In this document: piece after piece, positions 8,252 through 17,315 of the stretch
Numbering within the stretch: position 1 is the first letter of the stretch
Layout of the letters: each line of letters begins with the position of its first letter
Notes under the pieces: model-generated
Told to the model about the DNA's origin: nothing
The model's database searches: none
Seen by the model: only the letters and a program-made list of their open reading frames with translations
Assembly: GCA_913057145.1 (NCBI GenBank)
Contig: CAJXNJ010000010.1
Coordinates: forward strand, 1 to 39,955
Source: an uncultured Ectothiorhodospiraceae bacterium
GTDB taxonomy: Bacteria > Pseudomonadota > Gammaproteobacteria > Nitrococcales > Nitrococcaceae
Reading direction: 5' to 3'
DNA: 39,955 nt
Translations under genes and position numbers: made by a program

Positions 8252-9220
8252 TTACGGGGGAAAATGCGTATAGCCAACAGTCGTGTTCTTATCACAGCGC
8301 AGCTCACCCCAAAAAACGCCCTCGCCGGCCTCCGCATGACCGACACAACGCACCGGGACGCGGGCTTCTCGGGCCGCCGCGACCACCGCCCGGTCCGCCG
8401 CGGCCGGCGCCGTGAAACAGAGCTCATAATCATCGCCACCGGCACGAAATAGCGCCAGTGCCGCATCCCGGCTGCCCGCCCAGCGCTGCAAGCGCACTGA
8501 GGGCTGGCACCGATCCGGGTCAAAAATCATCTTCACCCCACTGCGCTCGGCAATATGCCCGGCATCCGCCAACAGCCCATCCGAGACATCAATCGCCGCT
8601 GAGGCCACTCCGCCCAGAGCCTCTCCCAACGAGAGCCTCGGCCGCGGCCTGATGAAAGCCTCTTTCAATCCCTGCCAGGATGCCTGATCACGTGCCGCTG
8701 CCGACTGCCACACCGCAAGCCCCGCAGCGGCCTCACCGGGACGCCCGGAGACCCAGAGCCGGTCACCCGGCAGCGCGCCATCCCGGCGCAATGGCTCTGT
8801 GGATGTAAATCCGGTGATCTGCAGACTGATGGTTAACGGCCCGCGTGTGACATCACCACCGATGAGCGCGACGTTGCTGTCTCTCGCCAGCCGGTCGAGG
8901 CCACGGGCAAATTCCGATACCCAGGCCTCGTTGACTTCCGGCAGCGTCAACCCGAGCAGCGCCCAGCATGGCTGTGCGCCCATGGCGGCGATGTCACTCA
9001 GATTCACGGCAAGCGAGCGATATCCCACCCACTGCGCCGGCAGATCGGCCGGGAAGTGAACCCCTTCAACCAGTGTATCGAGCGCCATGACCTGTTGGCT
9101 GCCGGCCGGTGCCCGAACCACCGCGGCGTCATCGCCGACGCCCAGAGACACATCCTCGCGACGCGCCCCGAGTCCGGAGAGATAATCATCAATTAAGGCG
9201 AATTCGGAGCATCCGGCCAT
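8252..9220 (-). CDS. thiL: thiamine-monophosphate kinase
   Basis: A 322-residue ThiL of the AIR-synthase-like kinase family, which makes thiamine diphosphate from thiamine monophosphate and ATP. Visible are SLGVGDDAAVV (metal/ATP), DTLVEGVHF, SLAVNLSDIAAMGA, LIGGDVTRGPL and the late AAIDVSDGLLADAGHI. It starts 13 bases after the nusB stop, with GGGAG upstream of the ATG. The nusB-thiL order is common in gammaproteobacteria; the usual next gene pgpA is missing here and fnr follows instead. Confidence 0.93.
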   Translation of the reverse strand: MAGCSEFALIDDYLSGLGARREDVSLGVGDDAAVVRAPAGSQQVMALDTLVEGVHFPADLPAQWVGYRSLAVNLSDIAAMGAQPCWALLGLTLPEVNEAWVSEFARGLDRLARDSNVALIGGDVTRGPLTISLQITGFTSTEPLRRDGALPGDRLWVSGRPGEAAAGLAVWQSAAARDQASWQGLKEAFIRPRPRLSLGEALGGVASAAIDVSDGLLADAGHIAERSGVKMIFDPDRCQPSVRLQRWAGSRDAALALFRAGGDDYELCFTAPAAADRAVVAAAREARVPVRCVGHAEAGEGVFWGELRCDKNTTVGYTHFPP

Positions 9221-9233
9221 GCCGCAGGACTCC

Positions 9234-9686
9234 CTAACCCTGACGCGTTTTCAGCTCTGCCTGTCGCAGCGGAAAATCCCGCCCGACCTTATCCAGCACA
9301 CCATTGATGAAGCGATGACTCTGCTCAGCACCGAACGCCTTGGCCAGTTCAACAGCCTCGTCGATACAGACGCGATAAGGCACTTCAATGCGCTCACGCA
9401 ATTCATAGGTGCCAAGCCGCAGCAGAGCCAGCTCAACCGGATCGAGCGTGCGGGCCGGTCGATCCAGATAGCCGTCATAGGCGGCATCTAACGTATCGGA
9501 ATCGGCCGTGACCCCTCGAAAGAGGGCGGAGAAATAATCCAGGTCAACCCGCCCGAGGCGGTGATTGCTCAGGAACTGACGCTCAATCTCGGCCGGTTCC
9601 TGGCCCGTGAGCTGCCACTGATAAAGCGCCTGGAGCGCGCGCCGGCGGGCCCGAACGCGCTCATGCCTGCTCCGAGTGCCGGTCAC
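9234..9686 (-). CDS. nusB: transcription antitermination factor NusB
   Basis: A 150-residue NusB, of typical length, with an arginine-rich N-terminus, [12 protein letters not shown], the [11 protein letters not shown] stretch and the closing [24 protein letters not shown]. It acts with NusE/S10 on boxA RNA during rRNA transcription. The start is a GTG (9684-9686) that overlaps the ribH stop as GTGA, with no strong ribosome site of its own, so it relies on coupling to ribH. Confidence 0.95.
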   Translation of the reverse strand: MTGTRSRHERVRARRRALQALYQWQLTGQEPAEIERQFLSNHRLGRVDLDYFSALFRGVTADSDTLDAAYDGYLDRPARTLDPVELALLRLGTYELRERIEVPYRVCIDEAVELAKAFGAEQSHRFINGVLDKVGRDFPLRQAELKTRQG

Positions 9687-10144
9687 AGCTGTCGCAGCAG
9701 ACTGATCATCTCGAGCAACGAGAGCGCAGCCTCAGCACCTTTGTTACCGGCCTTGGTGCCGGCACGCTCGATGGCCTGTTCAATGGTATCGGTGGTCAGC
9801 ACGCCAAAGGCCACCGGCACACCGCGCTGCTGGCTCACCTGCCCGATCCCCTTGGCGCATTCCCCGGCGACGTAATCAAAATGCGGGGTGCCACCGCGAA
9901 TCACGCAGCCAAGCGCGACCACTCCATCGTAATCGCCACTGGCTGCGGCCTTATCCACCACCAGTGGCAGCTCCCAGGCCCCCGGGACACGGATCAGCGT
10001 CAGTGCCTCATCAGCGACACCGTGCCGCAGCAGGGTATCCTGCGCACCGCCGACCAGGGCGTCGACGATAAAGCTGTTGAACCGGGTAGCCACAATCGCA
10101 ATGCGTGCATTGTTGGCCGTGAAATCGCCTTCGAGGGTTTTCAT
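9683..10144 (-). CDS. ribH: 6,7-dimethyl-8-ribityllumazine synthase
   Basis: A 153-residue lumazine synthase that condenses the 4-carbon product of RibB with the ribitylamino-uracil made via RibD. Landmarks are [22 protein letters not shown] near the start, VPGAWELPL, the catalytic-histidine segment [17 protein letters not shown], and [30 protein letters not shown]. It starts 33 bases after ribB and overlaps nusB by four bases. Confidence 0.95.
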   Translation of the reverse strand: MKTLEGDFTANNARIAIVATRFNSFIVDALVGGAQDTLLRHGVADEALTLIRVPGAWELPLVVDKAAASGDYDGVVALGCVIRGGTPHFDYVAGECAKGIGQVSQQRGVPVAFGVLTTDTIEQAIERAGTKAGNKGAEAALSLLEMISLLRQL

Positions 10145-10177
10145 AGTCCTACCGTGTCGTTTGTTCTTGCCGCAAGG

Positions 10178-11314
10178 TTAAACCGCCGACTGCACATAGT
10201 CGACTACCTCGATACCAAAGCCGGAGAGGCCGTACATGATTTTCGGCGAGGAGAGAACGCGCATCCGCCGAATCCCCAGATCCGAGAGGATCTGTGCCCC
10301 CACCCCGTAGGTGCGCAGCGCCTGGCTCTGCTCACTGGCCTGACGCGGCTCGGGCGTCATTTTCCCGCTGTGCGCCAGTGCCTGGAACTCCCGCATACGC
10401 GCCATGACTTCATCCTGATCATTGGCCTGACGCAGCATGATCAGGCAGGCCGGCTCCGCCTCGCTACCGGCAATCTCCTCCAGGGCCTGGCGCAGGGACC
10501 AGGTCTGATCCGGCGCCATGGCGGCAAAAAGATCCGATAACGTGTTCTCGACCTGCACCCGCACCAGTGCCGGTGTCTCTGGGTCAGGCCGGCCGCGCAG
10601 CAGTGCAAAATGCAGAGCACCGTCCACCGTGTCCTGATAGGCGTAGAGATGAAAACGCCCGTACTCGGTCGGCAACTCGCAGTCGGCCACCCGCTCAACG
10701 GTGCGTTCGTTGCGAATACGATACGCAATCAGATCCGCCACGGTGCCGATCTTCAGATCATGCTCACGGGCAAAGGCGAGCAGATCATCGCGCCGCGCCA
10801 TGGTGCCATCCTCGTTGAGCACCTCGACAATCACCGCGGCCGGCTCAAATCCGGCCAAGCGGGCGAGATCACAACCAGCCTCGGTATGGCCGGCCCGGGT
10901 CAGCACACCCCCGGGTTGCGCCATCAACGGGAAGACATGCCCGGGCTGGGTAATGTCCGCTGGCGAGGCCTGCGGGGCGACTGCTGCCTGGACAGTGCGG
11001 GCCCGGTCAGCCGCCGAAATCCCGGTGGTAACCCCCTGAGCGGCTTCAATACTGACGGTGAACTTCGTGCCCTGGTGATCGCTCGAGCCGGTGACCATCA
11101 GGGGCAGGCGCAGTTGCTCGCAGCGATCCCGCGTGAGGGTCAGGCAGATGAGCCCGCGCCCGTAACGGGCCATGAAATTAATATCATCCGGCCGCACCAT
11201 GGAGGCGACCATCAGCAGGTCACCCTCGTTCTCGCGGTCTTCATCATCGAGCATCAGCACCATCCGCCCGATGCTCAGATCCTCGATGATCTCTTCGATG
11301 CTGTTGAATGCCAT
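10178..11314 (-). CDS. ribB: 3,4-dihydroxy-2-butanone-4-phosphate synthase with degenerate GTP cyclohydrolase II domain (RibBX type)
   Basis: A 378-residue two-domain protein. Residues 1-~205 are an intact RibB that converts ribulose-5-phosphate to the 4-carbon riboflavin precursor: DDEDRENEGDLLM carries the acidic metal site and RAGHTEAGCDLARLAG the His/Glu site. Residues ~210-378 align with RibA in outline (YGRFHLYAYQD, ALVRVQVENTLSDLF, LRTYGVGAQILSDLGIRRMRVLSSP). However, the zinc-site stretch that in RibA reads like SECLTGD...RCDCG has no cysteines, so cyclohydrolase activity is not expected. This matches the RibBX variant described in Proteobacteria. A separate ribA should exist elsewhere in the genome. 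The ATG has AAGGA at seven bases and lies three bases after ribE. Confidence 0.92.
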   Translation of the reverse strand: MAFNSIEEIIEDLSIGRMVLMLDDEDRENEGDLLMVASMVRPDDINFMARYGRGLICLTLTRDRCEQLRLPLMVTGSSDHQGTKFTVSIEAAQGVTTGISAADRARTVQAAVAPQASPADITQPGHVFPLMAQPGGVLTRAGHTEAGCDLARLAGFEPAAVIVEVLNEDGTMARRDDLLAFAREHDLKIGTVADLIAYRIRNERTVERVADCELPTEYGRFHLYAYQDTVDGALHFALLRGRPDPETPALVRVQVENTLSDLFAAMAPDQTWSLRQALEEIAGSEAEPACLIMLRQANDQDEVMARMREFQALAHSGKMTPEPRQASEQSQALRTYGVGAQILSDLGIRRMRVLSSPKIMYGLSGFGIEVVDYVQSAV

Positions 11315-11317
11315 AGA

Positions 11318-11971
11318 TCAGTCCTTGAGAAACCCGCTGCGACGCAACAGTGCCTCGCTGACACCGCCACTGCCGCTTGTCTCACCGGCGAGCAGCCGCT
11401 CCAGATAACGCGCGACCAGATCCACCTCGATATTCACCGGCTGGCCCGCCCGGTAGTCACCCAGGGTGGTCACCGCGGCCGTATGCGGGACGATATTGAC
11501 ATCAAACTCACTGCCATCCACCGCATTAACCGTAAGGCTTATGCCCTCGATGGTGATTGAGCCTTTCTCAGCGATGTAGCGGGCAAGCCCTTCCGGGGCG
11601 CGAAAGCGCCAGCGCTCGGAGCGCCCGGCAGGCTCACGCAGGATGACTTCACCCACACCATCAACATGACCGCTGACCAGATGCCCGCCCAGCGGCGTCG
11701 AAAGAGTCAATGCCTTTTCAAGATTCACCGGGCTACCGGTCTCAAGCCGACCAAGGGTGGTGCGCTGCAGGGTCTCCAGGGAGACATCCGCGGCAAATTG
11801 CTGTGCCTCCACGACAACCGCCGTGAGACAGCAGCCGTTTACCGCAATGCTGTCGCCGATCTGCACGCCCTGCATGGAAAGCCCGCCGGTGTTGAACACC
11901 AGACGCCGATCACCACCCACCTCAAGGCTCTCCTGCAGATGCCCCTTGGCTTCAATAATGCCTGTGAACAT
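11318..11971 (-). CDS. ribE: riboflavin synthase alpha chain
   Basis: A 217-residue riboflavin synthase made of two lumazine-binding repeats. The first begins MFTGIIEAKG and includes GDSIAVNGCCLTAV; the second starts near HLVSGHVDGVGE and includes GSITIEGISLTVN. It dismutates two lumazines to riboflavin. GAGGAGG sits just before its ATG, inside the 3' end of ribD, and its ATG directly abuts the ribD stop. Confidence 0.95.
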   Translation of the reverse strand: MFTGIIEAKGHLQESLEVGGDRRLVFNTGGLSMQGVQIGDSIAVNGCCLTAVVVEAQQFAADVSLETLQRTTLGRLETGSPVNLEKALTLSTPLGGHLVSGHVDGVGEVILREPAGRSERWRFRAPEGLARYIAEKGSITIEGISLTVNAVDGSEFDVNIVPHTAAVTTLGDYRAGQPVNIEVDLVARYLERLLAGETSGSGGVSEALLRRSGFLKD

Positions 11972-13087
11972 TCAGACCTCCTCGGCCTCGTGCAGCCTGA
12001 GCGTCATGCGCAGATCCTCACCGACCCGACGACTGTCGAGCCATTGCACCGGCAGCCGATCGGCCATGGCCTCAAGCCCCGGCAGGATGAGCAGCGGATT
12101 GGCCTCATGACCCATGAGATGCGGGGCGAGATAGACCACCAGCTCATCGACCACGCCGGCCTGGATCCAGGCCCCGGCAAGCCGTGGACCGGATTCCAGC
12201 CAGATCTCGTTGATTTCCGCCTCGGCCAGAGCACTGAGGGCTGCGACCGGGTCGACATGCCCATCGCCATCAAGCCCCACCTGCCAGAGCTCTGCGCCAG
12301 CCTGGGTATGCTCGGCTTCGCGGGCGGGCATCGTACCCCCGTGGATAATCAGAAGGCCGTTTTCATCGGTGAGCATCTGCGCATCGGTTGGCGTGCGCAG
12401 ATGGGTATCCATCACCACGCGCTGCGGCGGGAGAAACTCCGCTTCCAGATCACGGGCCGTCAAGGCCGGGTCGTCGGCCAACACCGTATCGACACCGGTG
12501 ACAATCGCGCTGCTTGAAGCCCGCCAGTGGTGGACATCGGCCCGCGCCGCCGCCGAGGTGATCCAGCGGCTCTCACCCGAGGCCATGGCGGTTCGGCCAT
12601 CAAGGCTCATGGCCAGTTTTGCCCGGACATAAGGCAGGCCGGAGCGCATACGCCGGAAAAAGCCCGGGTTCAGTCGCTCGGACTGCTCGGCCATCAGCCC
12701 GGCTGTCACCGCCACACCGGCCTCACGCAGACGCTCCAGGCCACGGCCGGAGACTTTTGGGTTGGGATCGGTCGCCCCGACCACCACCCGGGCGATACCG
12801 GCTTCGATGAGCGCATCGGCACAGGGCGGCGTGCGTCCATAGTGACTGCAGGGCTCAAGCGTGATGTAGGCCGTCGCGCCAGCCACTTCGGCCTGCGCCG
12901 ACTCCAGCGCACGGATCTCGGCATGCGCATCACCGGTTCGGGCATGCCAGCCCTCGGCAATGCACTCGCCATCGCGGACCAGCACACAACCGACACGCGG
13001 ATTGGGATCGCAGGTAAGCCGGCCGCGCTCGGCAAGCTGCAGCGCCCGGCCCATCCAGGCATGATCGGCGGCACTGAACTCGCTCAC
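11972..13087 (-). CDS. ribD: bifunctional riboflavin deaminase/reductase
   Basis: A 371-residue RibD. The N-terminal zinc deaminase has HAEIRAL and [11 protein letters not shown]; the C-terminal reductase begins around residue 150 ([25 protein letters not shown]) and includes [18 protein letters not shown]. Both catalytic halves look intact. The start is a GTG at 13085-13087 that overlaps the nrdR stop (GTGA), so translation is coupled. Order nrdR-ribD-ribE is typical of gammaproteobacteria. Confidence 0.95.
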   Translation of the reverse strand: MSEFSAADHAWMGRALQLAERGRLTCDPNPRVGCVLVRDGECIAEGWHARTGDAHAEIRALESAQAEVAGATAYITLEPCSHYGRTPPCADALIEAGIARVVVGATDPNPKVSGRGLERLREAGVAVTAGLMAEQSERLNPGFFRRMRSGLPYVRAKLAMSLDGRTAMASGESRWITSAAARADVHHWRASSSAIVTGVDTVLADDPALTARDLEAEFLPPQRVVMDTHLRTPTDAQMLTDENGLLIIHGGTMPAREAEHTQAGAELWQVGLDGDGHVDPVAALSALAEAEINEIWLESGPRLAGAWIQAGVVDELVVYLAPHLMGHEANPLLILPGLEAMADRLPVQWLDSRRVGEDLRMTLRLHEAEEV

Positions 13088-13569
13088 GAAGATTCACCGT
13101 CATCGACGAACGGCGGGGTCTGATGCTCCAGACCTTCGATGACCTCCCGAAAGGCACTGACATCCTGGAAGCTGCGATAAACCGAGGCAAAGCGGACATA
13201 GGCCACCTCATCAAGCTCGCGCAGCTCCTCCATCACCCACTCACCGATCGTACTCGCCGCCACTTCGGCCTCACCCAGCGACTGCATGCGCTGGCGGATG
13301 CGATTGAGTGCGGCTTCCACCGCTTCGGTGGCCACCGGGCGTTTCTCCAACGCCCGCATCATCCCCGTGCGAAGTCGGCTTTCATCAAACTGCACCCGTG
13401 TGCCATCGCGCTTGACCACCCGCGGCATGACAAGCTCCGCCGCCTCATAGGTCGTAAAACGCTCGCCACAGCCCACACACTCGCGCCGCCGCCGCACCTG
13501 ATCACCTTCACTGGCGAGGCGTGAATCGACAACCCGGGTGTCCTGGGTATGACAGAAAGGACAGCGCAT
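13084..13569 (-). CDS. nrdR: transcriptional repressor NrdR
   Basis: A 161-residue regulator of ribonucleotide reductase genes. The zinc ribbon is complete (CPFC near residue 3 and CVGCGERF around residue 33), followed by an ATP-cone domain ([20 protein letters not shown]). It senses dATP/ATP and binds NrdR boxes at nrd promoters; none of those genes is in this window. It lies nine bases after glyA and overlaps ribD by four bases. Confidence 0.95.
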   Translation of the reverse strand: MRCPFCHTQDTRVVDSRLASEGDQVRRRRECVGCGERFTTYEAAELVMPRVVKRDGTRVQFDESRLRTGMMRALEKRPVATEAVEAALNRIRQRMQSLGEAEVAASTIGEWVMEELRELDEVAYVRFASVYRSFQDVSAFREVIEGLEHQTPPFVDDGESS

Positions 13570-13578
13570 GCGCCTGAC

Positions 13579-14844
13579 TTACCCCTGCAGGGCTTCGTAG
13601 ACCGGGAAGCGCCGACAGATATCCGTGACCTGTTCAATCACCCGCGCCTGGACCGCCTCATCACCCATGTTATCGAGCACATCGCAGATCCAGCCGGCAA
13701 GCTCACGGCTCTCGGCCTCACCAAATCCACGCGTGGTGATCGCCGGTGTGCCGATGCGAAGACCGGAGGTGACAAACGGTGACTGCGGGTCATTCGGGAC
13801 GGTGTTCTTGTTGACCGTGATATGCGCGGCCTCCAGCGCCGCATCGGCGTCCTTACCGGTAATGCCCTTGTCAACCAGATCCATTAAGAAGAGATGATTG
13901 TCGGTACCGCCGGAGACGACGTTATAGCCGCGCTCCATGACCGCATTGGCCATGGCGCGAGCGTTGGCGACCACCTTTTCCTGATACAACCGGAAATCCG
14001 GATCCTGTGCCTCCCGGAAAGCCACGGCCTTGGCGGCGATCACATGCATCAGCGGGCCGCCCTGCGTACCCGGGAAAATCAATGACTGCAGCTTTTTGGT
14101 CACTTCCGGGTTTTCCCGTGCGAGGATCAAGCCGCCCCGCGGCCCGCGCAGGCTCTTGTGTGTGGTTGTCGTCACCACATCGGCATAAGGCACCGGGCTC
14201 GGGTAGACACCGGCTGCCACCAGACCCGCGATATGCGCCATATCCGCTACCAGCCAGGCACCCACGGCATCGGCAATGGCGCGGAAACGCGCCCAGTGGA
14301 TCACCCGGGAGTAGGCGGAAAAACCGGCCACAATGATTTTTGGCTTGTGCTCGTGGGCAAGACGCTCGACCTCGGCGTAGTCGATTTCACCGGTGCTCGA
14401 ATCGATGCCGTATTGCACGGCGTTGTAAATCTTGCCGGAGAAATTCGGTTTGGCGCCGTGAGTCAGATGCCCGCCATGATCAAGCGAAAGCCCCATGAGC
14501 GTGTCACCCGGATTGGCCAGCGCCATGAACACCGCCAGATTGGCACTCGAGCCCGAATGCGGCTGCACATTGGCATAGTCGGCGCCGAAAAGCGCCTTGG
14601 CCCGCTCGATGGCGAGATCTTCGGCGATATCGACAAATTCGCAACCCCCGTAATAACGCTTGCCCGGATAACCCTCAGCGTACTTGTTCGTCAGCACACT
14701 GCCCTGCATCTCGAGAACGCGCGGACTCGCGTAATTCTCGGAGGCAATGAGCTCAATATGGGTCTCCTGGCGATGCCGCTCACGCTCAATGGCATCGTTT
14801 AACTCAGGGTCGAAACCGGCAACGGTCATGCTGGTGGGGTACAT
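13579..14844 (-). CDS. glyA: serine hydroxymethyltransferase
   Basis: A 421-residue SHMT, typical bacterial length, converting serine and tetrahydrofolate to glycine and 5,10-methylene-THF. Landmarks are [66 protein letters not shown], the PLP lysine in [15 protein letters not shown], and [13 protein letters not shown] chose the ATG at 14842-14844 (AGGA six bases upstream); the frame is open further upstream, but that segment overlaps the tup terminator and does not resemble SHMT. It is the first gene of the run down to thiL. Its one-carbon product links to purU and metH in the same window. Confidence 0.95.
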   Translation of the reverse strand: MYPTSMTVAGFDPELNDAIERERHRQETHIELIASENYASPRVLEMQGSVLTNKYAEGYPGKRYYGGCEFVDIAEDLAIERAKALFGADYANVQPHSGSSANLAVFMALANPGDTLMGLSLDHGGHLTHGAKPNFSGKIYNAVQYGIDSSTGEIDYAEVERLAHEHKPKIIVAGFSAYSRVIHWARFRAIADAVGAWLVADMAHIAGLVAAGVYPSPVPYADVVTTTTHKSLRGPRGGLILARENPEVTKKLQSLIFPGTQGGPLMHVIAAKAVAFREAQDPDFRLYQEKVVANARAMANAVMERGYNVVSGGTDNHLFLMDLVDKGITGKDADAALEAAHITVNKNTVPNDPQSPFVTSGLRIGTPAITTRGFGEAESRELAGWICDVLDNMGDEAVQARVIEQVTDICRRFPVYEALQG

Positions 14845-14872
14845 GCCTGGTCCTCTTATTGCGGAGCACCCC

Positions 14873-14878
14873 ATGATA
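14873..14878 (-). promoter_or_regulatory. candidate -10 element for the glyA-rib-thiL run
   Basis: On the minus strand TATCAT (5/6 to consensus) would start transcription about 22 bases before the glyA ATG. No convincing -35 is found at 16-18 bases; upstream is the T-rich end of the tup terminator. Low confidence; the promoter may need an activator. Confidence 0.3.
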
Positions 14879-14892
14879 AAGGATAAGGCCCG

Positions 14893-14937
14893 AAAATAAG
14901 AGAGGGCCGAACGGCATTGAAGACCGAACGACCCTCT
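14893..14937 (-). terminator. terminator of tupBCA
   Basis: Read on the minus strand, a 14-base arm beginning AGAGGG (14937-14924) pairs with a 14-base arm ending CCCTCT (14914-14901). There is one G-U pair and a symmetrical UU/UU internal loop; the hairpin loop is nine bases. CTTATTTT (14900-14893) follows as the U tract. It sits 20 bases after the tupA stop. Confidence 0.65.
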
Positions 14938-14956
14938 GTGTGGAAGAACGCTCTGA

Positions 14957-15772
14957 TTAGTTGGCGTTGGGGGTGAAAAGCTGCTGGCCGCGCAGACGAT
15001 AAGCGCCAATCGCAGCCTGGCCTTCCTCGGATACCAACCAGTCATGCCACTCCTGCGCCAGCTCATGCTTGACGTCATGGTTGGCCGGATTCACCAGCAC
15101 GCTGCCGTACTGGTTGAACAGATTGGGATCACCCTCAACCAGAATCTCCAGGTTCTGACGGTTATCAAAGCTGATCCAGGTACCCCGGTCGGCCATGATG
15201 TAGGCATCCATGCCTGCTGCGGTATTCAACGCCGCACCCATACCCGAGCCGAGCTCGCGGTACCAGCTGCCGGCCGGCTCAATACCGGCATCGGCCCAGA
15301 TCGACATCTCTTTTTTATGCGTGCCGCTGTCATCACCGCGTGAGGCAAAGGGCGCCTCGGCATCGGCGATAATCTGGAAGGCCTCGGCAGCCGTCTCGGT
15401 GCCCTCGATACCGGCCGGATCACTGCCCGGGCCAATGACGATGAAATCGTTGTACATGATCTCGCGCCGATCGACACCACAGCCATCCGCGATGAACTGA
15501 CGCTCGGCAGCCGGCGCGTGCACCAGCACGGCATCAGCATCGCCATTACAGCCGATCCGAAGCGCCTGACCGGTGCCCACCGCGACCACACGCACCTCAA
15601 TCCCGGTGGACTCGGTGAACTGCGGCAGGATGTCCTCAAACAGCCCCGAGTTTTCCGTCGAGGTGGTCGAGGCAATGGTAATGAACCCACGCTCCTGAGC
15701 GTTGACACTGAGCGACAGCGACAGGGCAATCAACAGTGCCGTGCTAAACCGAATAATAGTCCGGATCATCAT
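14957..15772 (-). CDS. tupA: tungstate-type ABC transporter substrate-binding protein
   Basis: A 271-residue periplasmic oxyanion-binding protein with a signal peptide (residues 1 to ~25, hydrophobic core [12 protein letters not shown], cleavage near NAQ). The mature start [21 protein letters not shown] carries the STTSTENSG oxyanion-binding motif of the TupA group. Other conserved parts are [32 protein letters not shown] and [14 protein letters not shown]. TupA proteins prefer tungstate over molybdate and sulfate; selectivity here is inferred. AAGGAG precedes two adjacent ATGs (15772 and 15769). The gene start overlaps the tupC end by 26-29 bases. Order is permease, ATPase, binding protein, which puts the binding protein last. 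Confidence 0.88.
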   Translation of the reverse strand: MMIRTIIRFSTALLIALSLSLSVNAQERGFITIASTTSTENSGLFEDILPQFTESTGIEVRVVAVGTGQALRIGCNGDADAVLVHAPAAERQFIADGCGVDRREIMYNDFIVIGPGSDPAGIEGTETAAEAFQIIADAEAPFASRGDDSGTHKKEMSIWADAGIEPAGSWYRELGSGMGAALNTAAGMDAYIMADRGTWISFDNRQNLEILVEGDPNLFNQYGSVLVNPANHDVKHELAQEWHDWLVSEEGQAAIGAYRLRGQQLFTPNAN

Positions 15773-16520
15773 CTCTCTCCTTCAAGTAAGCCCCCTGTTC
15801 TCCAGCCAGAAAATGCGCCGCCTCGGGGGAGTTAGGCTGCGCGAGGAAAGTCGCGGCCGGGGCGCTCTCGACGATGCGCCCGCCAGCGAGAAACAGACAG
15901 TGATCAGCCAGGCGCCGCGCCTGACCGAGGTTGTGGGTGACCATCACGATTTTGGTGCCGTTATCGGCGAAGCGATTGATCGCCGCTTCAATGGCCTGTG
16001 TAGCCCCTGGATCCAGGGCCGATGTCGGCTCATCCAGAAACAGAATCTCCGGCTGCAACACCCAGGCCCGCGCCAGCGCGAGTCGCTGCTGCTCACCACC
16101 GGAGAGCACCCGGGCCGACCGCTCGGCAAGCGATGCCAGGCCCACCAGATCGAGCGCTTCCATCGCCCTCGATCGGGCCAGCTGACCTCTGATGCCGACC
16201 AGGCCAAGCGCATAAGTCACGTTGGCGATCGCCGAGCGGCGCAGCAGGACGGGCCGCTGGAAAACCATGGCCTGACGCCGGCGTACCTCCGCGCGGGTCG
16301 GTGAGCCGAGCGTGGCACAGCAGACCTCACCGAGCGTCGGGGACAGCAGCCCATGGCAGAGCCGCAGCAAAAGGCTCTTGCCGGCACCGTTGGGCCCGAG
16401 GATGACCGTCCGACCCGAGGCCTCAAGCTGCAGATTGATCGGGCCGAGCAGCGTCTTACCCGCCCGCTCGAGGACGACATTGCGCAACAGAACCGGCAGC
16501 GTTGTCGGCATGGTTCTCAT
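15744..16520 (-). CDS. tupC: tungstate-type ABC transporter ATP-binding protein
   Basis: A 258-residue ABC ATPase with Walker A GPNGAGKS, Q-loop region MVFQRPVLLRR, signature LSGGEQQRLALARAW, Walker B ILFLDEPTSALDP and a switch histidine in MVTHNLGQARR. It energises import through TupB. Its ATG overlaps the tupB stop (ATGA). Its C-terminal ~9 residues are encoded in the overlap with the start of tupA. A molybdate- or sulfate-type role is the alternative, but the partner binding protein favours tungstate. Confidence 0.87.
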   Translation of the reverse strand: MRTMPTTLPVLLRNVVLERAGKTLLGPINLQLEASGRTVILGPNGAGKSLLLRLCHGLLSPTLGEVCCATLGSPTRAEVRRRQAMVFQRPVLLRRSAIANVTYALGLVGIRGQLARSRAMEALDLVGLASLAERSARVLSGGEQQRLALARAWVLQPEILFLDEPTSALDPGATQAIEAAINRFADNGTKIVMVTHNLGQARRLADHCLFLAGGRIVESAPAATFLAQPNSPEAAHFLAGEQGAYLKERDDDPDYYSV

Positions 16521-17215
16521 GCCCCGTAGCGCCTGCGCGAAAACTCACCAACCCCGTAGGCAAAGCCGTTAATCAACAGGGTCAGCGTCATGAGAATGGC
16601 CCCGAGGGCGAGCGCCAGGGTGAGATTGCCTTTGTTGGTCTCAAGCGCAATGGCCGTGGTCATCACGCGGGTTACCCCGGCGATGTTGCCGCCGACGATC
16701 AACACCGCACCGACCTCGGCCGTCGCCCGACCGAAACCAGCCAGCAAGGCGGTAATCAGACTGAAACGCCCGTCCCAGAGCAGCGTCGGAATAGCGCGCA
16801 GACGACTGGCCCCCAGCGAAGTGAGCTGTTCGCGATACTCCTCCCAGAGATCACTGACGATCTGCCGGGTCAGCGCCGCGACGATGGGGAAAATCAGCAG
16901 GCTTTGCACGATGACCATGGCCGTGGGTGTGAACAGCAGACCCAACGGACCCAGCGGCCCGACCCGGGAGAGCAGCAGATAGACGATCAGACCGGCGACA
17001 ACCGGCGGCAGGCCCATGAGGGCATTCAGCACCACGATCACACCACTGCGGCCGGGGAAGCTGAAAAGCGCGACTGCCGCGCCAACCGGCAGGGCCAGAA
17101 GGCTCGCGAAGAATACCGCCGAGAGGCTCACTCGCAGAGACAACCCGACGATACCGAGCAGCTCGGCATCCCCTGAGATGATTAATGCAAAGGCGCTCGC
17201 GAACGCATCGAGCAT
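16517..17215 (-). CDS. tupB: tungstate-type ABC transporter permease
   Basis: A 232-residue integral membrane protein with about five hydrophobic segments. The cytoplasmic coupling loop is visible as SDLWEEYREQLTSLGASRLRAIPTLL, followed by GFGRATAEVGAVLIVGGN, as in the CysTW/TupB family. It forms the channel of the importer. The ATG at 17213-17215 has AGGAGGAG about ten bases upstream. It is the first gene of tupBCA and is divergent from the HTH-PBP regulator, with 100 bases between start codons. Confidence 0.88.
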   Translation of the reverse strand: MLDAFASAFALIISGDAELLGIVGLSLRVSLSAVFFASLLALPVGAAVALFSFPGRSGVIVVLNALMGLPPVVAGLIVYLLLSRVGPLGPLGLLFTPTAMVIVQSLLIFPIVAALTRQIVSDLWEEYREQLTSLGASRLRAIPTLLWDGRFSLITALLAGFGRATAEVGAVLIVGGNIAGVTRVMTTAIALETNKGNLTLALALGAILMTLTLLINGFAYGVGEFSRRRYGA

Positions 17216-17266
17216 GAATGAAGAACTCCTCCTCGTAAGCCTCCAGTCTAGGTATGATGCGATGGA

Positions 17267-17280
17267 TTGATAGACGGCAA
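17267..17280. promoter_or_regulatory. weak FNR/Anr-box-like sequence
   Basis: TTGAT-AGAC-GGCAA matches the FNR consensus TTGAT-N4-ATCAA at 8 of 10 defined bases, with the first half perfect. It lies in the 100-base divergent region between tupB and the HTH-PBP regulator. A match of this quality can occur by chance. Confidence 0.2.
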
Positions 17281-17315
17281 AGGAATTGCTGCAGGATTAT
17301 GCGCAAGGAGACAGT

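Noticed and set aside
10145-10177. Possible FMN riboswitch in the rib run
   Set aside because: The gap is 33 bases, far too short, and no RFN-like conserved segments were seen before glyA, nrdR or ribB.
10610-11560. Long open frame (316 codons) on the plus strand across ribB and ribE
   Set aside because: It lies fully antisense to two well-recognised genes, its translation is rich in His/Gln/Arg with no family pattern, and GC-rich codon use produces such frames throughout.
14845-15078. N-terminal extension of glyA
   Set aside because: The added 78 residues do not resemble SHMT and run through the tup terminator and tupA end; the ATG at 14844 has a good ribosome site.
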